This document shows, one piece after another, positions 1 to 14,324 of a stretch of 64,000 nucleotides of DNA (position 1 is its first letter; every line of letters starts with the position of its first letter). A program made the position numbers and the translations under genes. Source of the DNA: Oryzias latipes (lineage: Eukaryota; Chordata; Actinopteri; Beloniformes; Adrianichthyidae); assembly GCF_002234675.1 (NCBI RefSeq), contig NC_019875.2, positions 26,967,818 through 27,031,817 on the forward strand. Direction: 5' to 3'. Below the pieces are notes generated by a model. It did not search any database and was not told where the DNA came from. It saw only the letters and a list, made by a program, of their open reading frames with translations.

Positions 1-2964
1 GACCTCATGAGTTACACGCATATGAACCCTAAGCATATTCACCATTCGACTGGAAACAGTTAAAGCGTGCTGTTTAAAATTTCGTTTCAACATTTTTCTT
101 CCGTTTACAGACTGCATCGTAGAAAAAAAAAATCACCAAAATTGTTATCATTTACTTACTTTTACTTACACATGAATTCCATGCGCTGCTTTTTATAAGT
201 GACGTGTCTCTGAGTTTGGACATGAATCCCCCATTTAGGAAATTATGCTAAACATCATTAAAGAATAACTGGACAGCTGCAGTTCACTTGCCACCTCTAA
301 TTAAATTATTCTTTAGCCACACTGTCACATTCTCTGGGATCGCCAGCGCCCTCTGCCATGAGGCAGGCGTACTGCGGGTCGCATCTACTGTATTCCTAAA
401 GTGCTTTTATAACTACAGGAAAAAGGTCATGGACCAGGTGATAACTCATCATTACTCTTGGTCAAATGACAATTAAGGTAAATGATCATTGGTTATATAT
501 CAGTCCATTAAACCTTGAGTCTATTTAATGGAATTGAATCTAGTTTATCACTAAATTCTGCTTACAAAAAATCAGTTTTCTATTTACATGGTTCTTCATG
601 TTATTATGAAGTCACATGTTTTTTTTTTCAAGTTTTTTTTACAAAATTTGCTATAAGTCAACTCTAATTACGATTTTGTTCTGCATTTGCATAATTTTTG
701 TGCATGTTACATTTTATATTCTGTCTTTTTCAAAAGCTGAAGTCAATAATATAAAACATCAGGTTTGAAGCTTGTAAAAAGTGATGTTACGCTGTTTTAA
801 CAGCGATAGGTCAAAGGTTTACTTCGTCTATATTTGGACGGCTTTACTTTTGATAGATATTTTAGTAAAAGTACAAAGTAAAAAGGCACAGCGGTGTGTT
901 TTTAGGCTTCTTTGTTTGGTTGAGCTTCATGTGCCAAAGGTCAAGCTAAATGTAAACCCTTTTTGATTACTTAAAAGGAGAAAGGTAAAATTACTACACA
1001 GTTAAAAATTTGCAAAAGTTAAAATGTTGACATTGAGACGAGCAGACTGACATTCCTGTGGCTTCGCTGTCATTTTGTATTAGTGTGATCTCTGTGCTTC
1101 ACTCACACAAGCAGAGGAGCTACTTGTAACCCTGAGCGACAGAAAGCAGTCAGAAGGAAGAAATATTTAAAAAAGGTTTTAAATCCTCTGATCTCCCATG
1201 TGAAAGCTTTCCTGAATTTAGTCCTTGCCAACATCTTCCACCCTGCAATCAATTCGAAATAGCAATGCAGAGCCAACACTCTGACCAGCACCTGTGTGGT
1301 AAATGCGTCCGACTTCTAGGCCTGGAGTCACTGGAGGGCAAAAAAAACTTTTTCCCAAAAAGTGGAAAAACAGGGGAGTTGCCATTTCTGGATACAAAAC
1401 AGATAAATGGACGTTTAATCCAGCATCTGCCACTAATTTAGAAGCAGACTCCGTCAGAGGGAGCTTCAATTTCTTTTATCCTGGGTATTTTATTCCCCTT
1501 TAATAAGGATTTTTATTGCGTTCAAAAATTCCTTTGATTGGTTTGATGCAAACACATACGGCAAAATTAAAGCAAAAATCTTTTTATGAGACTATAAAGG
1601 AAAAAAAAGGAGCAAATCTTGAAATCTGAAGAGCTGAACAGCAATAAAGGCTTTGAAGCACTGACACACATCTTCTCAATGACAACTTAAGCATAACTTT
1701 CATTAGAATAATCCTTTTTATGAAAGGAAAATTCCAGCAAATTGATTTAAAAATGTGTATTTTTTAATTGGTTGTTCGCTTTATTTGAAGTGTCTTCCTT
1801 TAATCATATTTTTTTCCGTTTATTTCTTAAACTTTACCCCCAATTTATCATGATCTAAAAGCAACTATGTGTGGTTGTCTTTCTGACAGTGAAATGAAAC
1901 CCAAAAAGAGAGGAAAAAGTAGCGATGATTCAAAACAAACATCTGATGAAGGTCTCAAAGCGTCTGGTCACGCTAAAACACCAGATTATTACGATCACTA
2001 AGAATATTTGTCCTATTGTCAAAACTGGTAAACATTTCTTCAAATTTCCAAGAGATGCAATCAGAGGGACTTCAGGTTTGTAACTATTTCCACATACCGT
2101 AAGTTGGTTAGCACATTAAAAGCATGTACATTTTATGAAACAGCACTTTGAAATTCCTTTAATAACTCTGCACACAACTGAGGTGCAGTTTATTAGCTCT
2201 GTGAAACAAAATCTCCACTTTGAAGAACTTAAAACTCACATTACCGAAACGCATCTTGGCTCTGGAAAAAACTCAGACCACCTCTTCTCATTGATAGTAG
2301 CTGTGAAGCAAACATTGAAGTTACTTGTAAACTTGGTCAGGAAATATTTGACTAGCAAGTTAGCAGGTCCGTTTGACAGAATAGTCATCCAGTTGGATGA
2401 TCTTCGCAAAAGATTGTTAAACATTTACCTGCATTTCTTTTTAAAGGCGGGATGTCTCTGTGGAGATTCAGTATGCAGCTGGAATTTGGTACCTCTTCTA
2501 TCCCTTCATGGTGGCTCAAGAAAATGCAGGCTATCTGAACAAATACTAGGATTGTTAGTTAGTTCTGTCCCTTATTTTTAAATGTTTTAACTTTCCATTG
2601 CTGATAGTCCACAAAATCAAGAGGCACAGAGAGTTTTAACATTCGTCCATTGGGCATTCATGTCAGATAACTAAGTAAAATGATGGTAAAAGGTTTGATC
2701 TATTGTCAGTGTGGTTTATTATTACAATAGGTTTAAACTTTTATTCTTATCTTATGTCTTGTTGCTGTTTAGATGAAAATTTCTTAAAGTGTAAATGCAA
2801 GTAAATCTACTGTGGTAGGATCTAATTTGACACAGGAGGTATTTTATTTTGAAAGAAATACGTGCTCTCAAAAATGATATAATAGAAATGTGAAACTGTT
2901 ATGATATCAATTATTGTAAATATTTAACATCTGTATTTTATTGGCTTTTATCTAACATCCAGTG
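1..2964. other. AT-rich spacer, no gene recognised
   Basis: No exon, RNA gene or classifiable repeat is recognised. The sequence is AT-rich with short homopolymer runs. The only long open frame is the 148-codon one at 2135-2581, listed separately. No splice-bounded fragment resembles a known protein. Confidence 0.6.
2135..2581 (+). other. 148-codon open frame, function unknown
   Basis: An ATG-initiated frame of 148 codons lies in AT-rich DNA otherwise rich in stops. The predicted protein is mixed hydrophobic and basic with no domain, signal peptide or membrane segment that I recognise. I see no flanking splice sites that would join it to other exons and no promoter. It is the longest unexplained open frame in the left 17 kb, but a frame of this length can occur by chance in 64 kb read in six frames. 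Most likely it is non-coding; a decayed transposon fragment is the main alternative. Confidence 0.15.
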
Positions 2965-3345
2965 GTGGCTTTTAACTAACCAGTGGTTACTCAAAAGCCT
3001 CACAGCAAGAAGGCCCATGGTTCAAGTCCCAGCTGGGGGACCTGGAGCAGGACATCAATGGGGGACCTTCCTGTGTGGAGTTTGCATGTTCTCCCCGTGC
3101 ATGCATGGGTTTTCTCTGGGGGACTCCGGCTTCCTCCCACCGTCCAAAAACGTGCTTCATGGGTTAATTGGTTACCCTAAATTGTCACTAGCTGTGAATG
3201 TGAGTGTGAATTTGTGTGTGATTGTGGCCCTGTGACAGACTGCCGACCTGTCCAGGATGTCTCCTGCCTTCACCCACGAGCGTCCGGGATAGGCCCCTGC
3301 AGCCCTGAAATCCTGAAAGGGACTAAAGTTTAGAAGAAGTATGAA
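2965..3345 (+). mobile_element. tRNA-like SINE of common teleost type
   Basis: The block carries a B-box-like motif (GGTTCAAGTCCC, 3019-3030). Downstream is the widespread fish repeat body with the phrases TGTGGAGTTTGCATGTTCTC, CTCCGGCTTCCTCCCAC and GACCTGTCCAGG. It is more GC-rich than its surroundings and fades into AT-rich DNA after about 3340. The B box and conserved body suggest a tRNA-derived SINE, inserted in plus orientation. Boundaries are approximate because I could not define target duplications. Confidence 0.75.
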
Positions 3346-6300
3346 TTTTACTTTAAAATAGTTTAACGGGTTATAATAGAAAGACCTGTATTTTCTAAAC
3401 AGCGAGGTGGGACTGTGTGGCTCTCGCTAATTTTTTGGCTGAAGAAAACCTTTTAGAGTTAAATGTTGCAGACCCTTGTTCTAAGTAAACTATTTAGAAA
3501 AAAACTCACATTTTAAGAGAAAACAACATTCAAAATGAGCGATGAGTTTAAAAAATGATGTGAACATTTCAGGATTTATGTTTTATTTAAACCCTATTAT
3601 TATCCTGGCACTTTCTTACATGTATAAGTGTGTGTTCAAAATCAGTTTTCATTAATCATCCACTACTTGAGTTAAAAAAAATCTGACAATTTCATTATTT
3701 TTGTTTTAAATCACAAATTATCCTGCTATTTTTGTTGCATTTTATTTGTGATTTTTTAATGACAGGTTGTTGTTTTTTTTGTCATCATGCACTGCACAAG
3801 AAAAAATTATTTTGCAAAAATTTCAAACCTGGTAAAAAGATAAGTTCCCTTCCATTTGCTCTACACCGTTCAAACCTTTTCTGAAAATCACCACAGTTGA
3901 GAGTTTTGTCTCATTAGGAGCTCGGACCTAGATATAAGAAAACGGGGAAAAACCTTTTGGTTTCATGCTTTTGACAACAGAAAGACTTGATTTAAGACTC
4001 AAATAACTTAAATTTGACTGTAATTTTATGTTCAGTTTTAAGGATCTTCAGTAAATGTTGACAAGTTAGAATGGCATTCATTGTTATTATTTTGGAAACA
4101 AAAATGTATATTTATGTTCTGAGAATATGAGCTGGTTTTAGATTTTACGAGGATTTAATAAAATGGGCCAACTTCTTATTCTCATTCTGTTTATACTTTT
4201 TTCTAAAATGAGTATTTTCCACTTATTACACTAGTTTTTTTTGTTACTAATCACAATGAACTGCAGTTAGACACATAAACACGCTTGGAACTAGCAAAAA
4301 CATTCAATTTGAAGTGATTCAAATCTAAAGAAACTTTTTTTTTTTTAGCTAATCTGCCCTTTTTTAATGCTTGCGTAGAACTCCTTGTTTCTAGACTTAA
4401 TATCTTAATATAAGACTTCTAGTTAAGTAAAAATGACTTGCTGCATGGACAGATAATTTTGCTACATTCTAGTGATTTTTTCTCAAGATTTGTTGCCTTT
4501 TCCTATATTTCGGCTACTTCTTTTGGCAGTGCTGCTGAATGGAAGTCGACACAGAATATTACAGTTGCTTTTAATTTGGTTTATTGAACCTTCATGTTGT
4601 ATAAAAAACGTAATCAGCTTTGCGTGGAAACAAAAATTCACGGCTCGTTGAAATCTCTGAAGTCATACGAAAGTAATAAAGAGCAGCCGTGTTTTATGTG
4701 TTAACTTTTATTGTGATTAAATGACCGGTGAAATAGGAGTGCAGCTTGTTTTGGCTTTCTGAAGTATCAGTAGATGATAAGCAGAGTTTCCAGTTGCAGC
4801 AGCACAGGATGTCAGACAGAAACGAGTTGAGGTGCTGCTTGGCAGGAGATTCTGTTTCTGCTGGTATTACAGACAAATTAGCTATGCTGCAGGCCTACTT
4901 TTTTCCTCCCTGTGGAAATGGTTGCACAGTGTAATTTAGGAAACATGCAGTGGACGGCGCAAATGCCCCGCCCTCCCACCAAAGAAAAGAGAGAGAAAAA
5001 AAGGATTTTCAGCTCTGTCTGCACTCACGCGGCACTCTGATGTTTGTGTTCAGACGTTGTCCATGTTAATCGAAGTTTCCTCTAGCACACTGGAGAAGAC
5101 ATTTTAGTAGCTTAGCTGTAATAATACAGGCTCGGTGGATGTATTGATTTAATCTCAAGTGAAATGCCACATAATCTAACCTTTTCAAGAGAGATATGAC
5201 CTTTCGTATTAACAATCATTTCCTAAAAGGGGAGTTTTTCATTAAACGGAAAAGAGTTGTGAAGAGAAGGAATCGATGTGACTTTGAGCTGAACATATCA
5301 TCTGTTTAGCAGCAGATAAATCCGACAGTGTGGCTACTGAGGCTAACAGACTGTTTCAGGCGTCGATAAAGCCCTAACATCTGATATGACTTATAAGAAA
5401 CTGTAGAGAGAGGCTCGGTTTGGGAGATCGTTGGAACCTTTTGGTTAGAACAACAGATATATAATCACTTTACCCTCATTCCCTTTATTTATGCCTCAAT
5501 AATGCTTGCAGATGACACAAATGCCAAATCCTTCACACTCCTGGCAGTGATGGAGCTAAAGTCAATAAAGAAAGAGGGTAATTTTTTTCCTCCAACTCTG
5601 AGAAAGTCTTCCTCCATCAAACCTTTTTATTACCTGGATTTGCTAATGGGGCAAATACGGGAATAGTTTTGTTATTGGCATTTTTCCCTGACATCTGTCT
5701 GGTTCCTTTAAGGTAAATAAAGACACACTTCACTAAATTTACAAGACAAGGAATTTAACCCGGAGGAAAAAACATTTATTTCTTTCTTGAAATTTCTCCA
5801 ACATCAAGCTGAATATAAACCATTTGCACATGTGAGCAACACCGGCCAGTAATTTACAACTTCACAAAGTCTCATTTTATAACAACAGCTCTTTTGATCT
5901 TTTTTTTTTCACGCTTGGATTATTCATTAGCACCATTAAATTCCCCCATAAATATTTTCCAGATCAAATCTGCTACCGTTGTCTTCGGCTTAATTTAAGA
6001 TAATAAAACAGCTAGTAAGGATACTTAAAATCCTTTCAGTGAGAGCATTTATTTTCCCCGTTAGATGGGCTTGACAAACATGAAAGCACGTGAGATTTGG
6101 TTGAATTCTATTTGATTTGAGCTCACATCCCTGTAGCGCTGCCTCCAACGAACAGTCAAAGCCGTCCTCTTTTGTCTGGTGAATGTATAACTCTATTGTA
6201 ACTAGCCCCTACATGAACCACAGGTATTCTGCAACAGTACACTCCTCTCCTGGTGGGAGGTTGCGCACACATTATCAGCTATAATCCTCTTATTTCCTTT

Positions 6301-9300
6301 CTCCTTTTAAAAATTTGTTTCTCCCTTTCACCTCATCAAAGGTGGGTAGTATTTCTGCTTGTCGTCTGGCAGCTGCAAGCTCGCAATTCATTTTGGGAGC
6401 TCCAGGAGCCTCAAGATCTATAAAAACACAAACAAAACATGCTGCCAAAAATACAGAATACCTTTTTTCTATTTATTTTTCTATGTGCTGCTCGTCTCCA
6501 CCATCTGAATCACAGAAATATCTGGCTAACAGTGAATGCTTTGAAGGTTTTAGTCCTCCTCAAATGTGCTGTTTTCCTTCTCATGTGCTTCGTCAAGGTT
6601 TCTCCCTTGTGCGTCTGGATTGTAGATGCCGGGAGAGAATCTGCTACAAAGAGAATTGCAGATCGACTTCAGCTTGACAGTAGATGAATATAGTCAAGCC
6701 TAAGAGGCTAAACTCTGCTGCCTGCACCTCAACATATGTATGAGGCACATTTAATTTAGCATGCAGCGTGGAGAGGCAAAATTGCACTTTGGCACAGATT
6801 CCGAATTTACATCTTGAAATGAATGGAGAAAGGCTATTTTGCTGCTTCACAGTTGGGAAAGATCCATACTACATGTGGAAGTCAGAAATTAAATACAGCA
6901 CATGTAAATCAGAGGAACATGAGTGTGGTTTGGATGACAAAGCAGACAGACAAGACTTTCCAGCAGGCGGCTGCTGTTACTGTCCTCGCCAAGCATCACG
7001 CCTTGGCTGTCTGGTAAACAGACACCCCCGGTGTGCTTTTTCCTCTTTCCTCTTCCTTTTCCCCTGATTATCAAGACAGGAGACACCAAACGCACATCGA
7101 TTAACAGATTAATTAATTCATCAATTAAAACAAGAGACGTTATATTAGGAGGCAGGCAGGAAGTGCAGATGTTGTGGATTGATAACAACCAAAAAATAGC
7201 ACAGTTATCAGGAAACCCATCTTCCACCTCCAGCTAATCGAGCTTGATCATCAGCATGAAGCAGGGAACAAGCCCAAAAGCCCACGTGATTTTTTATTTA
7301 TTTTTTACTTTAGCTTAGACAGTTTATAACATTAAAAAGGCATGTGAAACACACAAAAGCCAAAATAAACCCTGTGAGGGTCCACAATCAGTCAGCAGGA
7401 CAAAGTTGGTTTTGCTTGGAAGCTGTTTTATTCCTTTTTGTCCTTTCACCTTTTTTTTTTTTTTTTTAAAGAACAAATAAGCTTTTGTCTACCAAAAGAA
7501 TAATTTAGACCCAACCAAAATAAAGTAATCAAACGAATCCACCTCCTGGTTAACCCTGGGAAGCTTTAAAGCTCCGGACAAGTCCATACCACATACACAA
7601 AGGGGGCCAGGGAACCAATTAAACAAATATTTTTAACCAATTTATTGTGACTATAATTGAAAAAAATAAAGAAATTGATAAACAAAATCTTTTACATAAT
7701 TCACATCTCCAACATAAACCAAATAAATACCTTTATAAACAAAATAATGTCCATAATCACCTGCAAATCACCTTAAAAGAAAATAAAGATGAGAGCACCC
7801 AAAATAACCTCCCCCCATATTAACACCCAATTAGTGATGAGTCCACTCCAAACCTAATTTTTACATGTTTCTTGGCTGCATTCAGTGTTCATCCCTGTTC
7901 AAACTGACTTTCTGAGTCAGCTTTGGATGTTCTGAGAGCTTTTTTGCTTCCTCTCTCTCTGCTACAAAAACATGCACATTTATTTGATGGCTTATCCTAA
8001 ATAAAGCTTTGGGTCTGAGTGAGAGATACGATTTCTCATCTGGATGTGGGACAGTCAAGAACTGAGAACTAGTTTGCACAACTTTTCACCCGATGACAAA
8101 CCCGAAAAGATTCCAGTTAACCATTTTCCAGACATCATTTTAAAACACTGGCTTTTTCTCAGGAATCTGGCCATCAAAGTTTCAAATCAATTAGAGTAAT
8201 GTACATTTAATTTGTGTAATTCCAGACTGGGCTGAGATACAAATGATAAGCAAAGAATGCAACATGCTGCAATTACCCCCAACCACGTGTTTGGATGTGA
8301 TTAGGCTATTAGCTCGGCGCATGGTAACAGTCAGTTTCTCCATTCAGGTGCAGGCTTGTTAACACTGAGCAGATGTTTCTGTCAGTTCAAACCACCATGT
8401 GCAAAGCCTTTGTGAATGAAGCAGCCAGTGACTAAGAGGATCTAGCCAGCAATGAAACCAATAGATGATTTCTGCAGGATTTATTTTAAAGCTAAAACAT
8501 CGCACAGCTGCTGTTGAAAGTGGGAAATGCATACATTTGTAAATGTGGCCATTCATTAGAAATGAATTAAGCCATATACGACTAATGAATTATGTCATAA
8601 ACGTTTTGAAAAGTAAAATTATGCCTGTGCACTAATTAACTAGTGCTAGGAATAATGCAATAGAAAAGTAACTGATTACGTTTTACAAAATTGTAAGATA
8701 TTTATTGGTGTTCTTGTACATTTTCAGCATTGCACTGTTTGGCCAATCTGTAATTGTTGTATGAATTATGAATTTGTTCTATATCATCATTACAGCCCAA
8801 TGCTTTTAAAATTAGCCTTAAATTATAATCAGTTTTTTTCATTTATTTATAAGTGTTTCGATTCATACAACCAAAAGCTGTCTGTTTGTTGTTGTGAGTG
8901 GAATGATTAAACCTCAGAGAAATTAGGCTCTGCTGTCACTCTCTGTTTGTCTAAATAGTTATGGTATATTTAGCATCATTTTCTTTATAGATCAAAATGA
9001 CAGAAGTAAGGGATGGCCCTCCAGTTACACTTTATACTTCCTGTGTGAGCATAAACTCTTCATCAAGTTCATCAAGTTGTTTTGTTTAGTGAACCTCTTT
9101 AATCTTTGTTTTTTTAGTTGTAAGGGCAGAAAATGAATCCTTTACATATTACATATTAGAGATGTAACGCTTCCCTTTCCCGAAAAATCTGTTCAAACTT
9201 CGATTTTTGGGTCACATTCTTGGGTTGTTTTTGATTTAATTTAGATTCATAAATAAATAAAAACTACGAATTCTTTATTTTTTATTTTCATTTGTTAATA

Positions 9301-12300
9301 AGCAAGTTACAATGAATAAAATAAACGTTCAGTTGGCTTTTACCGAGCATAGTGTAATGTAGGAAGACAATAAATCCTTAAATTTAGCATATATTTATTA
9401 TTTAAATATATATAAATATACGATAGTATATTTATGTTTGCAATATTTAAATAAAAAAAACAACGTTGAATAACAATACCAAGAAATCTGTAATCTGTTT
9501 GAGATTTGCACAGCAGTCTTTGTGTTTCATGTCAGATTACCATTAATTCATTAAAGGCTGCCTTTATGAAAAATTATCCTGCATGCTCAACTTTGCATAA
9601 TAAATATAAATGCACCTTTTTGTTGCTTACAAAGTCTTTTTTTTTACTTTTACATAAAGAAAGGACTCCTTAGTAGGACACTGGCAGTAAACCTTTTTTA
9701 CGTTTACCCTCACAGACAAAATCTAGTTCACACGACTGCCTGCCAATACCGGTCACAAATTATAGTGTGTGGCAAAGGATGTCACATTTCACTCCCTATC
9801 TTTAAGGAAAAAAATAACTCCTTCCACTTAAAAAAAAATCTGTAACCACTTTGGAGTTTAACACACATGTAAACCATTAAATGTGCAGTCTGTGGACTTC
9901 TATGGCAGAAAGGTTCGGATAAAAAAAAAAAGGTAATGTGGAAATATGTATGAAAAAAACAGCAATAAAATGAGAGAAAATAAAACATTTCTTAACTTTT
10001 TTCAGTGTAACAGCAGCTCCGGCTAATTTATAGCTGTGTTTTATGGCATGAAACCCATCAGCCTCTGTCACAGATGAGTTGCAGTACAGGGGGTCTGGTC
10101 TGCTACAAGCTGGATGTACTTAATAAAATAGCTGCAGTGTGGGAGAAATTTAAACCCCGGCCATATTTCTGTTTACCTCTGGTTGTTCATAGCATGGACC
10201 CTGCAAGATTTTTGAAGGGAAACAGGTGCAAAAAAAGCTGCAAAATCCTGTTCTTGTTTCAGAAAAAAGTACAGACAAATTTGCATTTTACTTCTTTTCT
10301 CTGTAGGCTCTGGATGCTCTGCCATCAGTAAAACCAATTGCCACTCTGTCATGGTTTAATCCCCCATGTAAACAGTTTTAATCAAGTCTTCAAAACTTGG
10401 ATGAATTGCTTTCTTTTTGTACACCACTTTTGCTCATATTTTGATTTTCAATATTTTCCTTTACAGATCAGCTCTTCTCTTTCACTGGTCGACTTTTTGT
10501 CTGTTATTTTCCTGTTATTATTTACTCTAAATCTACCCCTTCTTTGCTCAGGTAAGTAAACTCACTAACAGACATTTATATATATAAAAAAGCAAGTAGA
10601 AATGGATAACCTGAGCTTGCAACAGTTTTTCTTGTTTTCCTAGCTTAAAACTCTAAAAAAGAAAAAAAAAAGAAAAACAAAATAAAATCATACTACTGTA
10701 CTGGAAACATTACAAGAAAAATGAAGAGCATATTTCACAGACATGGATTAAAGTAATCCTGTTCTAATACACTGAAAAGAGTTACTTTAGCATCCTGTCT
10801 GTACATGAAACCAATCCTTTACATGGTAAATTTCAGAAGCATCACCACACAACAAATTTGGAGACCAAAACAACAGCAAAGCGTCGCATCGCCCTCCATG
10901 CCGATTTACATCCACTTGTTTATGTAGGATCCATGATTCACGTGGAACCATGAAGGGTGAGCTTTTTTCTTTTTTTTCTTTTTTGATTTGCTATGCATTT
11001 GGTTTGAACTTTCAACAAAATTAAATCAAAAGCCTCCGCTCCCTATGTGCTTTTTTTCCCCCTCTATCACATCTTTAATTTGCTTCATATATTAATCTAT
11101 TCTCTTTTATCCATTCCAGATGATATCAGACTTTCTCTCTATCCCTGTGGCCGCCTTAGCAATTAAGTGTTGCCACAGTGTGAGTTCTGGCTGAAGAGAA
11201 AGGATTATTTGTTGAATCATAGTGTCCCTGTCAGATACATTTTCTTTCACATTTAAGGCATTTAACTGACTGTGCAGAGACAAATACAATGGAAGCAGTC
11301 ATCATATTGCCATCTCGTTCTCTGTCTTTGCACTGAAAACGCAACTCTGAGTGTTACAATCACGATAATATTTTATTACCATATGATCTAAAAGGCATTT
11401 TTATAATTGAACACCTCTGACTGCATGCATGGCAGTCTGTCCCAATGTTAAATATCTAAATGTTCAGGTCTTTTATGACTGCAAAGTGTTTGCAGAAGAC
11501 CCTGCTGTTCGTATTTCAGCAAAAACTGGGATCAGTGATTACTATTGTGATGGATATGAACAATATTTGCATCCCTTTAATTATCCAGAGCTCAGCCAGC
11601 GATTCTCAGCTCGGCTGTCCTTGACTCATATGTTGCCTTGATTCTGCTGGCATGGTGAACTTTGATGTGAGAACATTGCCCCCTGCTGATTCTCCTTTGT
11701 ACAATTCTGACAGCCTTGATAAATGAGTGACAGCAGACATGTGGCCTGGTGTCACCTGAACACCACAAAACAATCTCCCTCAGCTTTGACAAGCTTTTAT
11801 TTCTGTTCTCTTTATTCTCATGCCTCAACTCTGGCTGTTTGTTTGTTTTTTTATCTGCAGGTTTATTGCATTTCTTTTTTTTTTTTTTGCCCTGAGCATG
11901 CTTCAGATTTGGATTTAGTAATTAAAAGCATACAGGACACAAAGGACTTCTCTGAGCGTTCATTACAGATGGGGAAAAGAGCACTAACTGGGACACTGTG
12001 CACTGAGCCATCACCATTCCTGAAAACTGGGCTTATAACTTTAAATATGTCTCTGCTACATTAAATATTCATGAATCGAATATGCATATTAAAGTGGTGT
12101 TTATTTAGGGTTTGAAAGTAAACGTGCTGCATTGATGTTACTGAAACTTATTTTTTTACACACAGAGACAGACATTTTCTGCAACCAGATTGTGTTCAAG
12201 TTGGTGATTGAAACACTGTGTCGGTTAAATAGGTTTTCATTAGAAGACGTATTGCAAGCTACGGATGGTTATTAATGCATATGCAGCCGGATGAGAGCTT

Positions 12301-14320
12301 TTTCCACACCCGGCTCAGACGTCTGGAGCCTTTCACAGGCAAAATGTCACACAGAGCACTCATAAATGTGAGGCTCTGCCATCAGAGGGTGATTAAGAAA
12401 AATTATTACCAGTGCTAAGAGCAGCTCTACAGTTGGTATAAATTCAAGTTTATTTTTAAAAAAGAAAAGAAAAAAGCTCCTGCTTTAGTGCAAGTTGTTT
12501 GTTTCACGGTGGGATATCGCTCAGTAACATCGCTCAGTTGACATGTGTCAAAGCTTTGAATACCACAAGACTCTTGTTTTATGTGAGCCAGAAAAGGCTC
12601 CGTAATTAAAATTTCATGCAGTCCTACAAAGCTGAGTCATACAACATAATAGATGGATGGATCTCAATGAATATTAAAAAAAAAGGCTGTTGGGAGAAAT
12701 TGGTATTCTGATAGCAGCCCTGCTTTGAACTGATGATTATCTGCATTCACATATTGCACTATGTCAGACGAAGGCCTTCAATTAGCCATCAGTTCTTTTC
12801 AGTTTGCTCTTTCGTGCCACCACTATTTATGATCTTTGTCATCACTAAAGGCTGTTTCCTGCCCGTGGCTGCAGAAATCCCTCCTGGTGTGAATGGAATC
12901 AGCCCTGCTGTGAACAAAGTGCAGAATAAATGCTAGGCAGGATTCAGAGATGTGGGCTTCCAACGCCCGATGCTACCTACGTCGTGCTAGATGTGAGGAA
13001 CCAGAAGCTGAAGTGTCAACCGCTCTGTCTTAGAAAAAAACAGAGACCCCAGTGAAGAGATGAAACACTTATAAAGCTTTGATTCGCAGCCTTGTACTGG
13101 CGCGGCTCCACGCAGGCCCCCAGCGTGATGCTTGTTGGCTCACCAGGTGTTCTAAACTGAGGTGAGCTGCAGATTGAATTTAGCTTTGCCTTCTATCCTG
13201 CAAAGGTACTCGGAATAGTGTTTTTTTTTTGCATTCAAAATAGGCCAGTCACATTAGTTTGGCTAAACTATAAAAACGCCAGCTTTGTATTTATGCGGGT
13301 GGTTTCTGACTATTTCTTTTTTTTTTAGAACTCACAAGTCCTGCCTTGAGAATTTCTTTTCTGAGGGTAATAAGGCACCAGCAGTTGGCCTCATATTTTG
13401 CAACTCAATAATCAAACTCATACTGAGAAGTTGAGGAGCATCACTGGTCTTTTGTGTGTGTCTGTGAATTTGCCAAGTGAAGGGTTTTTATTCCACGCTA
13501 TTATTATTAGGATTGTGCTGCGGTTTACGGGGTGCCAGGCAAATAAAAGAACATATTTCAGAGCCAAAAGCAGGCCAGTGGGAGTTTGCTTTTAGTGAAA
13601 TGGAGCTAAATGCCAGTCTGCAGCTACCCTGCCTCTGCTCAGCTAGCGTGTTTTGCTGGGTCAGCTAATAACCTTCCAGGTCGACTGGATTTATGGCAGG
13701 CTTCATGCTGAACTTGACAACTGCTACAAAAAGTGAAGGCTCTTTTACAGAATGTGTTGAAATAACTGGAATGTTATGCTGCAGGAGAAACAAAATGAAT
13801 GTCTGTTGTTGCATTGTTAAAGGACTCTATTAAAAAAATTCAAACAGTCTCTTTTTTTTCCGAAATTGTGCCAGTTTTGAGCCAATCCGTGCAGCGACAC
13901 ATCTAAAATGTGGACTCCTCAACCTTTTTATGGGTTTTATTAAAATACAGAAGCTCTGCCACAAGCTCTGCTTTTAAAACATAATAATTTCCTTTTTATT
14001 ATTTACAAACACCATTTTAATTCTATAATATTGAAATTTTAGTGGGTGGCAGGGTCATGCAATGGAGCATAGCATTTATACATGGTTCCAATCGCTTTAA
14101 GTAAATTATAATCCAAGTTCAAATTCAAAAATTAAACACATTATTTCCATAAAATGCATTTAATTCAAGCTAAAGGGCATCTATGAATCATTACAGTGGC
14201 AACAGGTAAAGTTATATTCAATGTGTGCATTGCATTTAACTACAAAAAGGAGAGTGCAATGATTGCAAAAGGACAAATCATGGGAAAGGAGTGCTTCTTA
14301 AAAGTAAAGATGCAGTTTCA
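3346..14320. other. 11 kb gene-free AT-rich spacer
   Basis: No coding exon or RNA gene could be supported. Open frames are short and look random. There are poly-A/T tracts (for example 7450-7467 and 11875-11889). The segment 7430-7870 is unusually A-rich and resembles a decayed repeat, but I cannot classify it. Several stretches (about 5040-5560, 8230-8560 and 12060-12420) are complex and non-repetitive with homeodomain- or POU-like words. That would fit distal regulatory DNA but is not evidence of it. Confidence 0.5.
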
Positions 14321-14324
14321 TCGA

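Noticed and set aside
3010-3035. tRNA gene suggested by the GGTTCAAGTCC B box
   Set aside because: No cloverleaf could be formed around it. It is the promoter part of a SINE.
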